A DNA stretch of 64,000 bases from the NCBI GenBank assembly GCA_030340625.1, contig JAOPHQ010004854.1:56001-120000 (forward strand), written 5' to 3'. Position 1 is the first letter of the stretch, and every line of letters begins with the position of its first letter. Source of the stretch: Merluccius polli (lineage: Eukaryota > Chordata > Actinopteri > Gadiformes > Merlucciidae). The position numbers were made by a program, and so were the translations under genes. This document shows positions 50,549-62,694 of the stretch, one piece after another. The notes beneath the pieces are model-generated. The model saw only the letters and a list, made by a program, of their open reading frames with translations, did not search any database and was not told the origin of the DNA.

Positions 50549-50992
50549 TAGGGGTGGGGAAAGAAAAAAACGATTCAGCATAGCATCGCGATATTTTGCG
50601 TGGCAATATTGTATCGATACACGGACGCCAAGTATCGATCTTTGATTGCAAATACAAATTAAACTTTTTAGTACTAGAATAATAAAATCAACTGCTTTTT
50701 CAGTCCACTGGATAGTGGAGTTTTTTTCTGGTGAGGTCTGATTGAAGTGAGATGAACAGACTGAAACATTTTTTACTTATTAGATAAAACGGATGTTTTC
50801 CTTTGGGGACATAATTTGCAGTTGAAAAAAGTTAATAAATCGCAATATGTTATCGCAATACTCAGCATATCACAAAATGTTTAAAATCGCAATATCATAT
50901 CACGACATAAGTATCTTGATAATATCGTATCGTCATGACTTAAGTATCGTGAGTATATCATATCATGGGGCCTCTGTTGATACCTACCCCTA
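50549..50992. mobile_element. hAT-like element TAGGGGTGGGG...CCTACCCCTA
   Basis: The ends TAGGGGTGGGG and TACCTACCCCTA are inverted. The flanking 8-mers are ctctgcag (50541-50548) and ctctgctg (50993-51000), identical at seven of eight positions as expected of a hAT target duplication. The interior is rich in atcgcaatat and aagtatcg words in both orientations. It overlaps the likely pdzd7 3' UTR and supplies AATAAA at 50681-50686 and 50834-50839. Confidence 0.75.
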
Positions 50993-51002
50993 CTCTGCTG
51001 TA

Positions 51003-51205
51003 CTCAGGCAACCGGTAGGTTGCTGGTTCGATCCCCGGCTCCTCCTACCGAGTGTCGATGTCTCCCTGAGCAGCACACCTAACCCTAACTGCTCCCGACG
51101 AGCTGGCTGTTCCCTTGCATGGATGACACCGTCGTTGGTGTATGAATGTTTGTATGAATGGGTGAAAGTGAGGCACTAACCACATGTTAGTAAAGTGCTT
51201 TGGTT
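51003..51205 (-). repeat. Dispersed SINE-like repeat, copy 3 (inverted)
   Basis: Contains ggttgctggttcgatcccc, a tRNA B-box-like motif (GGTTCGATCCC), then ctgagcagcacacctaacc and aaagtgctttgg. Reverse-oriented relative to 27635-27855. Lies between the 3' ends of pdzd7 and lzts2. Confidence 0.65.
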
Positions 51206-51621
51206 TGACCCGAAGAGGGCACTCTTGTGCCTTATTGTTGGAATGATGACGGCATGTCCCACATAGTTAAGAGATGCAGAGCAAAAAAATGTCTGCAGTA
51301 ATCCAGGATGTTCTGGCCAGAAATCTCCCTTTAAACATGGCAGTAAAGCGGGTTTCTTTGAGGAAATACGCTTGAGGGGCGCTGCAACGTTGATTTCAGT
51401 TGAGAAAACGAATCATTGCTATCAATGCCTAAACTGAAAAATACAAACGTCATTTATCATTTAGAGGAAAAAGAAAAATAAGTTGTTGCTGGGAACCTAC
51501 ATTATCTATGTCTGTGCCTTATAACACTGTGCTTCAACGAGACTAAAAAGATTTTGGTCTCTTCGGTCTGACAACAAAACTAAAAGCGGAATAACGACCT
51601 GACTAGAGAGTTTCATTGTCA

Positions 51622-51627
51622 TTTATT
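51622..51627 (-). promoter_or_regulatory. lzts2: Candidate poly(A) signal for lzts2
   Basis: The plus strand has TTTATT, i.e. AATAAA on the lzts2 strand, about 1.6 kb after the stop codon. The stretch 51628-53248 shows no coding potential and is the likely 3' UTR; it includes a short TG and G run near 52785-52815. No other signal nearer the stop was clearly better. Confidence 0.4.
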
Positions 51628-53248
51628 TTATTAAAAACATAGTAACTTGGTTTTCCAGAAATGTACAGCATGAAAATATACATTTAATGTCTTCATACAA
51701 ATACTGTGGATTATAAAACTCTAAGGAACCAGCACACAAGCGTTCACACGTGTTACTTACTGGCGGAGCACAACAGGGCATACGGAACATTGCTTTGGTC
51801 TATTCACAGTGGCTATGCATTGTTGAGATTTACAACACCTCTATAAGATAACTGTTATACATCACCATTTAGGACTTGTTGTAATAGGGATATCTACAGT
51901 GATCTATGAACATTACTGTTCAGCTACCAGTGATACAGGAACGTGTGTGTGTGTGTGTGTATGGTAACAGGAAGTTTAAACGCACAAGATGGATTCCGAT
52001 ACTCCAAGGGTTTATGGGAAACCCGCATCAGCCCTGTCGTAACTGTCTAATGGTCAGCCATGGCTGGTTAAAACAAGATGGCCAACATGTTGTGAGGGAA
52101 CAATTGCTAAATCTGTATGTTCAGTGCATGGTACCCAACCTCAACAGATGTACAAAAAGCTTTTTCAAAATGGAGTAACATAAAATACAGAACTCAATTG
52201 AAAAACCCAAACACAGAACATGCTGCACTACTAGTAAAAAAACAAAAAACTCAAATCACGGTCCCGTTGATCCGATAGTAAATGTGTACATTATCTGTTA
52301 AGCCAGCAACAGAAAACCATGGAATGCAATCACATGTGAGAAGTGTTCATGTGTCTAATGAACACCTTGTTTATATTGCTACCGGCCGACTCAAACCACT
52401 CCACCCATAGAAGAATCACTCAGGTTGTCTTCACCCACGCTGCTCTAACGGACTCCACAGACCAAAATGGCTTCAAATTCTTCTCCATTCTTGCCAACAT
52501 CATACAGTATCTGTCCAGATGCAGAAACATAATTACAATCAGAGTCAGATTGGGTGTTTTTCCAATATAATAATGTAACTATCTGCCTTTTGATTCCACA
52601 TGCTGGGAATATTTCTTATATCAGACCAAAACAACAGCATGTTAACCGTTTCCACTCATAAGTCAGAGCTCACCCGCATAAACCCCCATCCTCACCATCC
52701 TGTGTGTGTCAGTTATTAAATTATGTGGGCGGTCTGGTTTGAGTGAGTCAGTAGCACAGATGGATAATGATTTCTGGAACTGAGTGTGTTTGTGTGTGTG
52801 TGTGGGGGGGGGGGGGCACGGCGCCCAAGCCGGTCCAGGTTTTATCACACAGCTTGACCAAAACAAGAGGCGGGTATTTAAAGCTCTGTGGGTGACGTTG
52901 CCTGTGGAGTCTCCGTCAATCTGTGGTCGGTTTTTACTACTTCCCTTGTTCAAGACTGGATTTAGAAACCACAACACGGTGCCAGAAGGAGGGAGAGCGG
53001 AGAAGAGATCTCTTCGTGTAAAGGATTTGGCTTTCTAACTGAGATGATTAGAATACAGAAAACAAGACCATACTGTAAACTGCAGATCTGCTTATTTTGC
53101 CCCCATGTCTATGATTGTCTCCAAATAAGGAGAAGATATATTTACATATGTATATGTATATATTTACATATATATAATTTTAACAGACAAAAGTGCAAAT
53201 CCAGAAGAGGTGGAGCTGTAGCAGGACAGAGGGGGAAGAGGAGGGGTG

Positions 53249-56200
53249 TCAGATTTCCGTGGCGGCGATCTCGTCGAAGTGGATCTCGTTACCGCTGCCC
53301 TCGTCGTCCTCGTCGCGGCTGTCCAGCTCCTTGCTGAGGTCGCGCAGCGCCCGCTCCAGCGCCTGGTTGCGCCGGTACATCTCCACGTAGTTGTGCTGCA
53401 GCTGCTTCTGGTAGTGGATGACCTTGTCCTTCTCCTCCTGCCACACGCGCCGCTCCTCCTCGAAGCCGCCCATCTGCTCCTCGGCCCGCTGCCTCTCCCG
53501 CGCCAGCTCCGCCCGCATCCTATCCATCTGCAGCCGCATGCCCTGCAGGGCCTCACCGCCGCCTCCGCAGCCCTGCCGCTGGGCTTTGGCCTCGTCGCTC
53601 TCGTACGCCAGGAGGTGCTCCTCCGCCTCCTTGAACACCTGGCAGTGGCGGATGCCCGGGCTCTGGCCCTGGCTCGCCGGCGCCTCCCTGAGACGGGCCA
53701 GCTCCTCCTCCAGGCGGCCCACCTTTTCCCGCAGGAGCTCTGCCTCGCTCTTGCGCCGCTGCAGCTCGTTCTCACACACCTCCAGCTCAAGAGTGCGCGT
53801 GCGGCCGTTGGACTGGGCCTCTTGGAGCAGGGCCTGGTTGTTGGTCAGCTCGCCCCGGCCGTCCCGGAGCTGCCCTCGCAGAGACACGATCTCGCCCACG
53901 CGCTGCGCCAGCTCGCCCTGCACCTCCTTCAGCTGCTGCTTTAGCAGGGAGATCTCCCCAGACTTCTGGCACACCTGGGGGGGTCACGTTCAGGACAAAC
54001 ATAAGATGTGGTTCATGTTGTTTCCAATGTGCTTTGGACCCCTAGCGAATTCCCCACTCAGCTAGCGTTTAGAACCAAGATGGCCACTAGGTGAATAGGG
54101 CCCATAACCTGGTAGAAACTTTGTGGCTTGGTAGAAAAACACCTATAACACTGTGATGATCAAATGACTAAATAGAAAAAAACTAGCGTAGTGGCTGTGG
54201 GAATGTCAGGGACGTTAAGATGAACTTCAGTATTGTGAGAGCTTTGTGAGACTTATTCAAACCAACTCAAGCGTTATGTTTTCACATACTCTGCAATCCA
54301 CGCTGTGAGATCACATCATTGTTAATGACATTTCTTAAGACTCTTGGAAGTGAACTTGGAGGGCTGTTCGGCAGAGTGAAGGAAATCAAATCCATTATTG
54401 ATTTCTGTCTGGATGTTAAATAGACACAGCAGGCAGTGTTTAAAAATGTCTGCTCTCCAAAGGTACCTGTGCCATTGCCGAGATTATCCCACTGAACTAC
54501 ATTATAATTGATCCTAGAGATGGATGAGGCCTGAAGCTCCCGAACTAGTCCAGAGTGGAATTACTTCCCCGAAATATTGCTGGAAATAGTGATTGTTTGG
54601 CAACAGAACACACTTGAATTATACAGAACATGCCGTTTCATTACCATCATATGGATTTATGGGCATTACTAATTTTCTATTTTCGAACAACTTCATTTTA
54701 TTCAACTGTTTTGCTTGTTATGCCATTTTGTTTGCTATTATCGTCCTGGGATCCCTGTTTCTGTGTTCCTTCGCAAGGTTTCTTCCCTAAAGGTGTTTCC
54801 TTGTCCTTTTAGAGGGCTTAGGGTTTTGTATAATGTGATGTGTGAAGCACTTTGGGACCAAATGTGATTAAGGGCTGCTACACATAAAATGGACTTTGCT
54901 TGATTGCAAGTGGCAGCCGTGACCACCTGTTTGTAAAGCTCAGGCGGGAGAGAATAGCATGTTGTTCCTCTAACGGCCTACAGGTGGTTCACTGTAAATT
55001 TAAAAACATCATACACAGAAAATGCAATAAAAACTGGGATTTCAAGAAGTGGTCAAACATAGAGAGATAAAATTAGATATAAAAGAACAACATTAAAACA
55101 TTTGAATAGACATACAAATATTCTACAAATGCCAGTCTGTACTGGTGGGTTTTTTATTACACTCTGACACTTGACTTGAGTCTACTCTGGGCGGCTCACC
55201 TCCCACTTGGTCTCCTCGAGGCGCGGGCCAATCTGGATCTTCTCGTGCTCGTAGGAGGAGCAGCGCTCCTCAAGCTGCTCCCGCTCCTGCAGCAGCTGGG
55301 AGAAGTCCTCCTGCAGCTTCTTCTTCTCCTGCTGGAGTTGGTACACCTGGAGGAGAGGACCACAGTGGTGGTGAAGGTCATGGTCCCATTTCATGTCCTC
55401 TAATACTCCAAAGTAGGGCTGCAACAATTAGTCCATTAATCGATCGACAGAAAAATTTATCAAATCACATTTTTATAATGGATTAATCGTTTAGGCCATT
55501 TATCTAGTACAAATACCAAACATTTGCTGCTTGACGCTTCAGAAATTCAAAAGGTTCATGGATCATTATAAAATGAATACTTGACATCAGACTTGACATC
55601 AGACATCACTTTGGAATCTGGTAACTTGTGATGGGTATTTGCTATTATTTATGACACTTTCTAGACTAAATGATTCATTAAAAAAAATGATTGTTCAATT
55701 AATCGTCTATGAAAGTGATTGTTAGTCGCAGCCCTACCCCACAGCCTAAAGCTTAATCTATACTTTATACTGCACTTACAAATAGCTGCCGTGGGTCTCT
55801 CTATGTTACCCGCGTGGCAAAGAGTGCCAGCCGCCATAGCTTATGTGCACCTCTCCAAAAAATGGACTACACGTCGGGACACAGAACCCTAAATGCAGAC
55901 ACCCACACCGCATAGACACCCACGCCACGGAGACACCCACGCCACGGAGACACCCACGCCACGGAGACACCCACGCCACGGAGACACCCACGCCACGGAG
56001 ACACCCACGCCACGGAGACACCCACGCCGGGGAGACACCCACGCTGCGGAGACACCCACGCTGCGGAGACACCCACGCTGCGGAGACACCCACGCTGTGG
56101 AGACAGCCGCGCCGCGTTGACACCCACGCTGCAGAGAAGTATAATTCACTTTACTCTGCTTCCCTGCCATTCTGAGACCGGACATCGGTGAAGGCTTTTC

Positions 56201-58761
56201 CTCTGCAACATTTGTCATACAATTCCATCTGTAATTGGCTTGGCGGTTCTGAACCGGTTACGGTCCGAAGAAGTACGTCTCGTTAGGCGGCACAAATGAC
56301 ACGATAAGGACACACGCGGCTGGAAGCAGGGCAACCAGAGAGAATTGGGAGCAATCTTGGGCATGTGGCGTCGTTGATATTTCACTCTGTCCAAGCCTGG
56401 CTGCTGGAGCGCGGGGACATGATGGATACTCCTGCTCTAGCTCACATGCTCTTGCTTTCAGCCACTATGTAGGTCAATGCACCACATTAAGGCGACACCG
56501 TCTTAAAATCCATATCACAAAAAACAGTGGCTTGAGAACTTGAAAAGATAGAAAAACTTTGGTCAGGAACTCTTTGCAAACAGGAACCTTTGACTCCGTG
56601 TGTGTGCAACCAGAGGGTTCCTGACCTGTAACTGCAGCACCTGCTGGGCCCGCTGGGACTTCTGTGAGGCGGTCTGCATGCGGGTGGCGCAGCCCTGCCT
56701 CAATTCCTCCAACTCCAGCTCACAACGCTTCTGCTTCTCCTCGTAGACCTGCAGACAGAGAAGGGGGGAGAGGAGAGGGGGAGAGGAGAGTGGGGTTGAG
56801 GCTCCCCTTAAAAAAAGGTCTTTGTATGCTGAGTTGGATTTTTACAGAGCCGTACCTTTCAAACCAAATCTGATACAAATTATGCACAGCACAGGATTAA
56901 CTTTTCAACTGCCATGGTGTTACCTCATGTAAACAGCAGTAGGGTCATGGGTCAGGGTCAAAAATATACACCTAGTCAAAATGTGACGGAGGGAATGGAC
57001 ATTACATCAGACCTCTGGACGGTCTCTGGATGCAGCGACCCCACTGACCTGGCAGATGGCCGCCTCGTTCTCATCCAGGTTGTCCCGGAGCAGCTGCAGC
57101 TCGAGGTCCCGCTCCCGCAGCTTGTCCTCCAGGTCCCGGACAATGCCCTCGTAGCCCTCCAGGGGGGCCGGGGAGCGCCCCACAGAGCCGTTGTCCGACA
57201 GGGGCCGCCCGCGGCCGCCCAGCGACCCGGAGCCCGTACTCTTGCTGGACGATGAGCGGCCACTGTCCGAGTTGGAGTGTCCATGGCCGTTGACTTGGGG
57301 GGGGGGGGGGGGGGGGTGGAGAATCGATTTACTTAAATACTGTGATTTATTTATTTTTAATGCCAGTATGTTTTTTGTTTTCACATTAAATGGATACAAG
57401 AAGTACACTACAGTAGTATGTAACCTTCCCTTAAACTCTCCCAGTATAGCAATGATGCTGCAGAAATACAAGTCAGAAAGACTGACTGAAATATGATTTT
57501 TGGAAATATGCCTCATGATATACAGTCTCTAGAAGTGTATGATTCAACTTTTTCACATAGTCTAGTGTTAAAAAAAGTAAACAAATTGGAATAAATCGTA
57601 ATATCAAATCGCAATACTTAAAAACCGCAATACATATCGAATCAGCACCCAAGTATCGTGACAGTATGGAATAAGGAGATCGTCCCAGACCTACCGTTGA
57701 CCGGTGCGGGGCCCTTCACGGGCTCCGGGTGGCCCCCGGGTGCCTCCGCGGACCCCAGGCTGTAGCTGGCTCCCGGGTACGGGGGCAGGCTGGACAGGGA
57801 GGTCCGTCCAGAGTCAGACATGGAGCAGGACTGGCTGGTGGCCGGACCCCTGCCACCATAGCTGCTACGCTTGTCCGAGCAGGAGGGCGAGGCATCCGTG
57901 TGGGTGGGGCTAAGCAAGTTCAGGTTGTTCTGGCTCCCGGATTGGCTGGTGGGGCCATGGCGGGGGGACAGGTACTGCATGGAGCTCCGGCTCTTGGGAA
58001 CCACGGGTTTGAACGCTGTGGGCCGCAGCACGGCGTTCTCCATGTTCTGCAGGTGTGATATGGATTATAACCTTAAGATGCCTTCAGTCATGCTCCAAGC
58101 TTTAATTTCATACAGAGCACATGTTCAACTGAAATGTTGATACTAGGTCAAACATTCCCTGGAAAGTCACTCTGCATTGTAACATTTCTAAGTGACACTA
58201 AATCACGGATTTAAGTGAACACAGACTTACCATCTCCAATTTCCCCGAAATTGGAACCAGCTTGGGAGGGGGTCCTCCCATGGTCCCGTTCCAGCCGGCT
58301 CCGCTTTTGACTTCGTCAGGGTGGCCGGTGAGGCTCGGGGGTGTCACGCGTCTGACGGTCCAGTCCCCGACGTACTCCTCGTTCAGATAGGCGTAGGTCT
58401 CGTCGTTCCCGGCGCTCCTGCTGGAGCTTGCCGAGTTCTGTCTCTTGACTGGCGGCGGCGGTGATCGGCGCAGGAGGAGGAGGGGGTCCGTGGGCGAGTC
58501 CGGACCCAGGCCGGCCCCGGGCGTTGGCCGGCGGGTGTGCCTGGTGCTCTGGTCGACCGTCGCACGGCACTGGCGGTCGTGGTAGGGGGCGGGCCGAGGG
58601 GCGATGAGGCTGCTGACAGAGCCCATGTTCTCTAGCGAGGGTGGCGGGGGCGCGGGGCCCGAGGGGGACCCAGGGCCGGAGGGGCGTCGGCTGCGGGTTC
58701 CTCCGCCGAGGCCTGGCTTGTGGTGCTCAGCAGAGACGGGCAGCGGCTGAACCAAGGCCAT
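53249..58761 (-). CDS. lzts2: LZTS2, leucine zipper putative tumour suppressor 2
   Basis: Fez1-family coiled-coil protein; mammalian LZTS2 (LAPSER1) binds beta-catenin and katanin and acts at the centrosome and midbody. Coding exons, high to low: 58761-58231, 58046-57695, 57293-57049, 56748-56626, 55346-55200, 53974-53249. Phases close and give 707 residues (human 669). The start is ATG 58761 in a perfect Kozak context (gccgccATGG), beginning MALVQPLPVS; an in-frame ATG at 58797 lies in the intron. Landmarks: NMGSVSSLI, GPPPKLVPISGKLE and NMENAVLRPTAFKPV in the disordered N-half, SDSGRSSSSKSTGSGSLGGR, LRDNLDENEA, then continuous coiled coil with EETKWEVCQKSGEISLLKQQ, YQKQLQHNYVEMYRRNQALE and the C-terminal class I PDZ ligand ATEI. 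Tail to tail with pdzd7, the arrangement known in mammals. Whether it is the a or b teleost copy is undetermined. Confidence 0.94.
54060..54110. mobile_element. Fragment of the GGCCTTATTCACCT-family element
   Basis: cagctagcgtttagaaccaagatgg followed by ccactaggtgaatagggccca matches the right half of the elements at 949-1108 and 18748-19018. In lzts2 intron 5, about 90 bp from exon 6. Confidence 0.5.
55414..55736. mobile_element. hAT-like non-autonomous element, TAGGGCTGCAA family (copy 2)
   Basis: Left TAGGGCTGCAACAATTAGTC and right gattgttagtcgcagcccta are inverted. The interior shares gcttga/acttgacatcagacatcactttgg-type segments with copy 1 at 11976-12278. In lzts2 intron 4. Confidence 0.72.
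55898..56136. repeat. 17-bp GC-rich minisatellite in lzts2 intron 4
   Basis: About 14 head-to-tail copies of a 17-bp unit, GACACCCACGCCACGGA, with a variant block having cgctgcgga in the last third. Because 17 is not a multiple of 3 and the unit lacks stops, long ORFs appear in several frames on both strands; they are artefacts. Confidence 0.95.
57297..57316. repeat. Homopolymer run forming the acceptor tract of lzts2 exon 3
   Basis: About 20 G on the plus strand, so the lzts2 transcript has a C20 pyrimidine tract ending ccaag just before exon 3 (exon start 57293). The base before AG is A rather than the usual C or T. Confidence 0.9.
57590..57690. mobile_element. Fragment of an atcgcaatact-type dispersed repeat
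   Basis: The words aatcgtaatatcaaatcgca and cagcacccaagtatcgtgac, ending close to the lzts2 exon 2 donor, resemble the interior of the hAT-like element at 50549-50992. Only one end is present. Confidence 0.4.
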
Positions 58762-58788
58762 GGCGGCTGGTCCGCGGGGCAGCTCGCT
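58762..58788 (-). other. lzts2: lzts2 5' UTR portion of first coding exon
   Basis: An acceptor (acttgtttcag) lies immediately upstream of 58788, so the first coding exon is preceded by at least one untranslated exon. Confidence 0.6.
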
Positions 58789-59383
58789 CTGAAACAAGTT
58801 CCAGGAGAGGGAAACACTGAATAAATAGTTGCTTTGCCATTTTCAGGAAAAGGTCAGACTTGCGAGACATTGCTAGAAGAATGCATGTTTTGCTTCCTAG
58901 AGCCTGGCCAAGTGGACCTATAAACATTCAAGGCCATGTCGATCGTTGAACCTTCGACAAAGCAGATGATTACTCTGGGGTTAGACAAGAGCACTGTTCT
59001 GCCTCTGGGAACTCTGGAAGAACATGATACTGATTATACTGTAAACCCAAAACCCAGACAAAACAACAGGGAGCCCGGGGGGACGATGAAGACCAAAGAG
59101 TACAGACACTGGGACCACACACACAGCTGGGACACGACTATTCACTGAACCCATTCAAGCTGCAAAATAAGTGGGCTCAGGGCAGCAGAGAGCAAAGGGT
59201 TTATTCTACTTTACGAGTAGGAGTTGCAAAGTGGTTCCCGACAGGCTGGCTACTTTGATTGTCAGTAACAGAGTTACAACTTAAGAATCAGAATCAAAGG
59301 AAGCAAAACAAGAAGAGAGAGGCCAGATTGAAATCTGAATTTAGAAAGTTTAGTTTTTGCTAGGTGCAATTCATACAGATGAG

Positions 59384-59389
<6 letters not shown>

Positions 59390-59455
<66 letters not shown>

Positions 59456-59610
59456 CATTTGGTGGACGGTTTTAGCCAAAGCGTCTTACAATACCGTGAT
59501 ACATGTGCATACATTTTTGGCATGGGTGGTCCCAGTAGGAATCAAACCCCTAACCCTGGCAACGATAATGCCATGCTCTACCAGTTGAGCTGGTGAGGAC
59601 CATAATCATG
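59390..59610. repeat. (TA)n microsatellite next to a tRNA-like dispersed repeat
   Basis: About 30 TA units are followed by gcgccatttggtggacggtt ... ccagtaggaatcaaacccc ... ccatgctctaccagttgagct. The last part resembles an inverted tRNA (B-box complement ggaatcaaacc and A-box-side gctctaccagttgagct), typical of fish tRNA-derived repeats. Confidence 0.6.
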
Positions 59611-59934
59611 ACCTTTGCCTCTGGAGGCGGGAGGAAGAACAATGCCGCGTCGAGTGAGATTAGACAGCGTTGGTCAACAGCTGTGGTCTGAACACATGGT
59701 CACTGTGAGTTCCCAGGAGACAGGGAGATCCGAGTGACAGGTGTGTCTAGTCCTGTCTCACTGGCTGTTTCATCCACACACCAACCACAAGAGAAAGTTG
59801 TACAACTGAAGGATCATTGCATTGATGCAGTTTCCCCGAAGAAGATAAAGTGAGATCTACTGAGCAGGACACAAACAGATTTACTGCCCACAACGTTTAG
59901 GTTGATCGAATTGCACCAGAACATTTCCCTCTGT

Positions 59935-60281
59935 AGGGCTTGTACATCGCGACATCACATCACTATGACCGCCTCCATTTTGGAAGCATAGGAGCATCGG
60001 AATGTATGTTGGCAGTTATGGTTTTTGGTAATTGTTTAGTAATTAATAGTGAAATGATTTGTCATTATGGGGAGACATTGTTGTGTTTTAAAATGCCACA
60101 GCTTTTCTCATGCGAGACGTGGCAAAATACAGTTGTTATTTTCTAGGTTAAGGTACATTTACATTGCTTTAGGATTTTGAAGTATAAAGCAGTTTAAAGT
60201 ACGACAACTCTCTTGAGTCCTCTCAATATGGTGGAGTATCGTCAACAAAAATCCCATAATGCATTCTGATGTACAAGCCCT
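59935..60281 (+). mobile_element. MITE, AGGGCTTGTACATC family (copy C)
   Basis: Ends AGGGCTTGTACATC and GATGTACAAGCCCT, interior tatgaccgcctccattttgg and cataatgcattctgatg as in copies A and B. The longest of the three (347 bp). In the lzts2 first intron. Confidence 0.8.
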
Positions 60282-61893
60282 GTTGGACTTTCTGTACCTA
60301 ATAATAATAATAATACATTTTATTTATAAGCGCTTTTACAGGTGCTCAAAGACACTTTACATTCAAAATCACAGTATAAAATAAAATAGCAATAATGCTC
60401 CCAACCCTTCCTGATGGGCCCTATACAAAACTGAGACACTTAACAAAGTGGAGGGCCCTGTCGGCATCGAGCGAGTGGGGTGATAAATAAGGTGCTGTTG
60501 GAAACCGGAGTACGTCGTTCCAGCCAACACTGTCAGAGTCTCTGCCAGTCTGACCCCAGCAGGCTAGCAGGGCTCACACCCAGCTAGCCTGCCAAATGGA
60601 CCAGCACAATCCTGCTAAAAGTCCACTGTGATTACAAGATGTTAATTAGCACATTCAAATCCCTCTGATCCCTAATTACAGAGTCAGAATATACAACTAA
60701 CTATTGCCAGTATAAAGAGTGATGTCTTTATGAAAATGAAAGAAGCTCATTAAGAACAAACTGATTTTTAACTGAACAAAGGCCAGGGTAATTTTCTCGT
60801 CCTCCATGCATACAGACCCAGAAAGGTAAGCCTGCTAAATATAGTGAATGGGAACAATGCCGCCAGGTGAAAGAAGTGTAATTAACCTATTACCTTGTTC
60901 GGAGAACCTGCTTAATAACGGGAGGCTTCTAAACACACATTCACTTCTGCTTCCACTAACCACACATTCAGAGTAATTGAACGGACCAAAACGACCCACC
61001 TCCCACAAAAAAAAGAAATAACCTAAATCCCGGCCTTCCCCTCAGTTCTCGACATTGCTGCCCTTTGCGGCGCATTCCAGAGCGTGGGCATTATCGGTCA
61101 GGAGGTCCCGTGTTGCTGCCCTCCACCTCCTTTCCCCAGTGAATAGCGTCTAATCCCTCCAGACTCCAGACGAGTGAAATGATGCAGGATTTCAACTGGG
61201 GGGGGGGGGGGGGGCCTTTGAAGTGCCTTTGGTATAACTATGGTGCGCTCTCCCTATTTCCATCAGTTGTCATGGTGACTGGGGCCCCTAGGAACCAGAA
61301 AATGCTGAAAGAGCTGAGGAGGGGAAATAAAGGGGTTCTTAAACCAACACTGGAGTAGAATAAAGAGGATACTTTTAATGGAGAAGGATAACTTGGAGGA
61401 TGGAGAAAGAAATTAAACATATGTTTGTTTTATATGTAACTTTTCGAAGACAGTGAATGTAGGACCCATTTCATGTTTTATGTGACAGTTAATGTTCATT
61501 TGTTTGGAGTAGTTTATTTGTGAGGCCCACTAGATGGAGATTGAGGCCTGAGTTTGTTTGATGACACATTGACACCACAGGTGTGCTGGATGCTAGAGGC
61601 ACATCACTATCAACTGTGGTTTACATGATTCAAGTTTAAACATGTAAACATTTAAAGACTAACTATGCTTTGTTAAATAATAAATGCAATACCTGTTTTA
61701 TGATAGAGATTCACTTTATTCATAATGTGTTGGGAGCACATCAGCGGTGCCCACCATCTCAGCCAGGTTTGGGACTTGGGACTGGACCAAGTGACTTATT
61801 GAATTCCTCTTTAGAAGCTCACTCGCAGAGATTATGGTCCCTACATGGAAAAGGCTGAAACCAGTCAACAGGTGAAAAAATCCCAAGTAGAGA

Positions 61894-61927
<34 letters not shown>

Positions 61928-62398
61928 ACTTAGAAACATACAGTACACAGAGGCTTTACTGTCCCTCAGTTGACAGAAGCAACGTCACACAAACGCTTCA
62001 GATCCACTGACTGGTTAAGCTTGTACTAAATCTCTCACACCATGAATGCCGAATCCAGGGCCGCAAGTCTAAAAATATTAAAAAATACAGCCCACAAGCT
62101 ACTCAATGTGTCGGGAGGAGCTAAAAACAACTGCTCTGTAGAACCTGGATGGAGACAGGAGAGGTGGGGCAGAGCCAGGTCAGAATAGAGAGGGAGAGAG
62201 ATTGACGGCCAGGAAGAGAAACAACAGACGTGTGTACAGTGGGGCTGAGCAGCGCCTGCATGAACAACTAGTAACAAACACACTTCCGGAAATTGCCCTC
62301 CCTTCTCCTCCGCAGTTTATTTGTCTTTTTTCTCACCCACCTCTTCCTCAAACTCAGACAAGTCCCACACACTCTCTCTTCTCTTCCATCCAATATAC

Positions 62399-62595
62399 AC
62401 ATCTCTCCCCCTCCCTCTCGCTCTCCCCCTCTTCTCCCCTACCGCTCTCCCTCTCTCCGCCCCTCTTCATCAATCCCATATTCAACTCTCTCCCCCTCTT
62501 CTCCCACCTCATCGCCGTCTACACCTCTCCGTCCCTCTTCTCTCCCACCTCTACCTCTCCTCTCATCTTTTACACACCTCTCCTTCCCTCTTCTC

Positions 62596-62694
<99 letters not shown>
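62399..62694. repeat. CT-rich tract with long (CT)n
   Basis: Pyrimidine-rich sequence that becomes a near-perfect (CT)n from about 62600 to 62694. Apparent Ser/Leu-rich ORFs are artefacts. Confidence 0.92.

Noticed and set aside
51906..52178. 90-codon plus-strand ORF in the lzts2 3' region
   Set aside because: No recognisable domain or splice context; lies within the likely lzts2 3' UTR on the opposite strand.
53246..54065. Plus-strand ORFs of 215-232 codons opposite the lzts2 last exon
   Set aside because: Shadows of the GC-rich coiled-coil coding exon on the minus strand, which has clear family similarity, correct splice phase and the ATEI ending.
55843..56218. ORFs on both strands with repeated THATETPTPRRHPRHGD or CLRGVGVSVAWVSPWRG peptides
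   Set aside because: Artefacts of the 17-bp minisatellite in an lzts2 intron.
58762..58797. Upstream in-frame ATG at 58797 as the lzts2 start
   Set aside because: It lies on the intron side of a good acceptor (exon begins 58788), and the family N-terminus matches the ATG at 58761, which has an ideal Kozak context.
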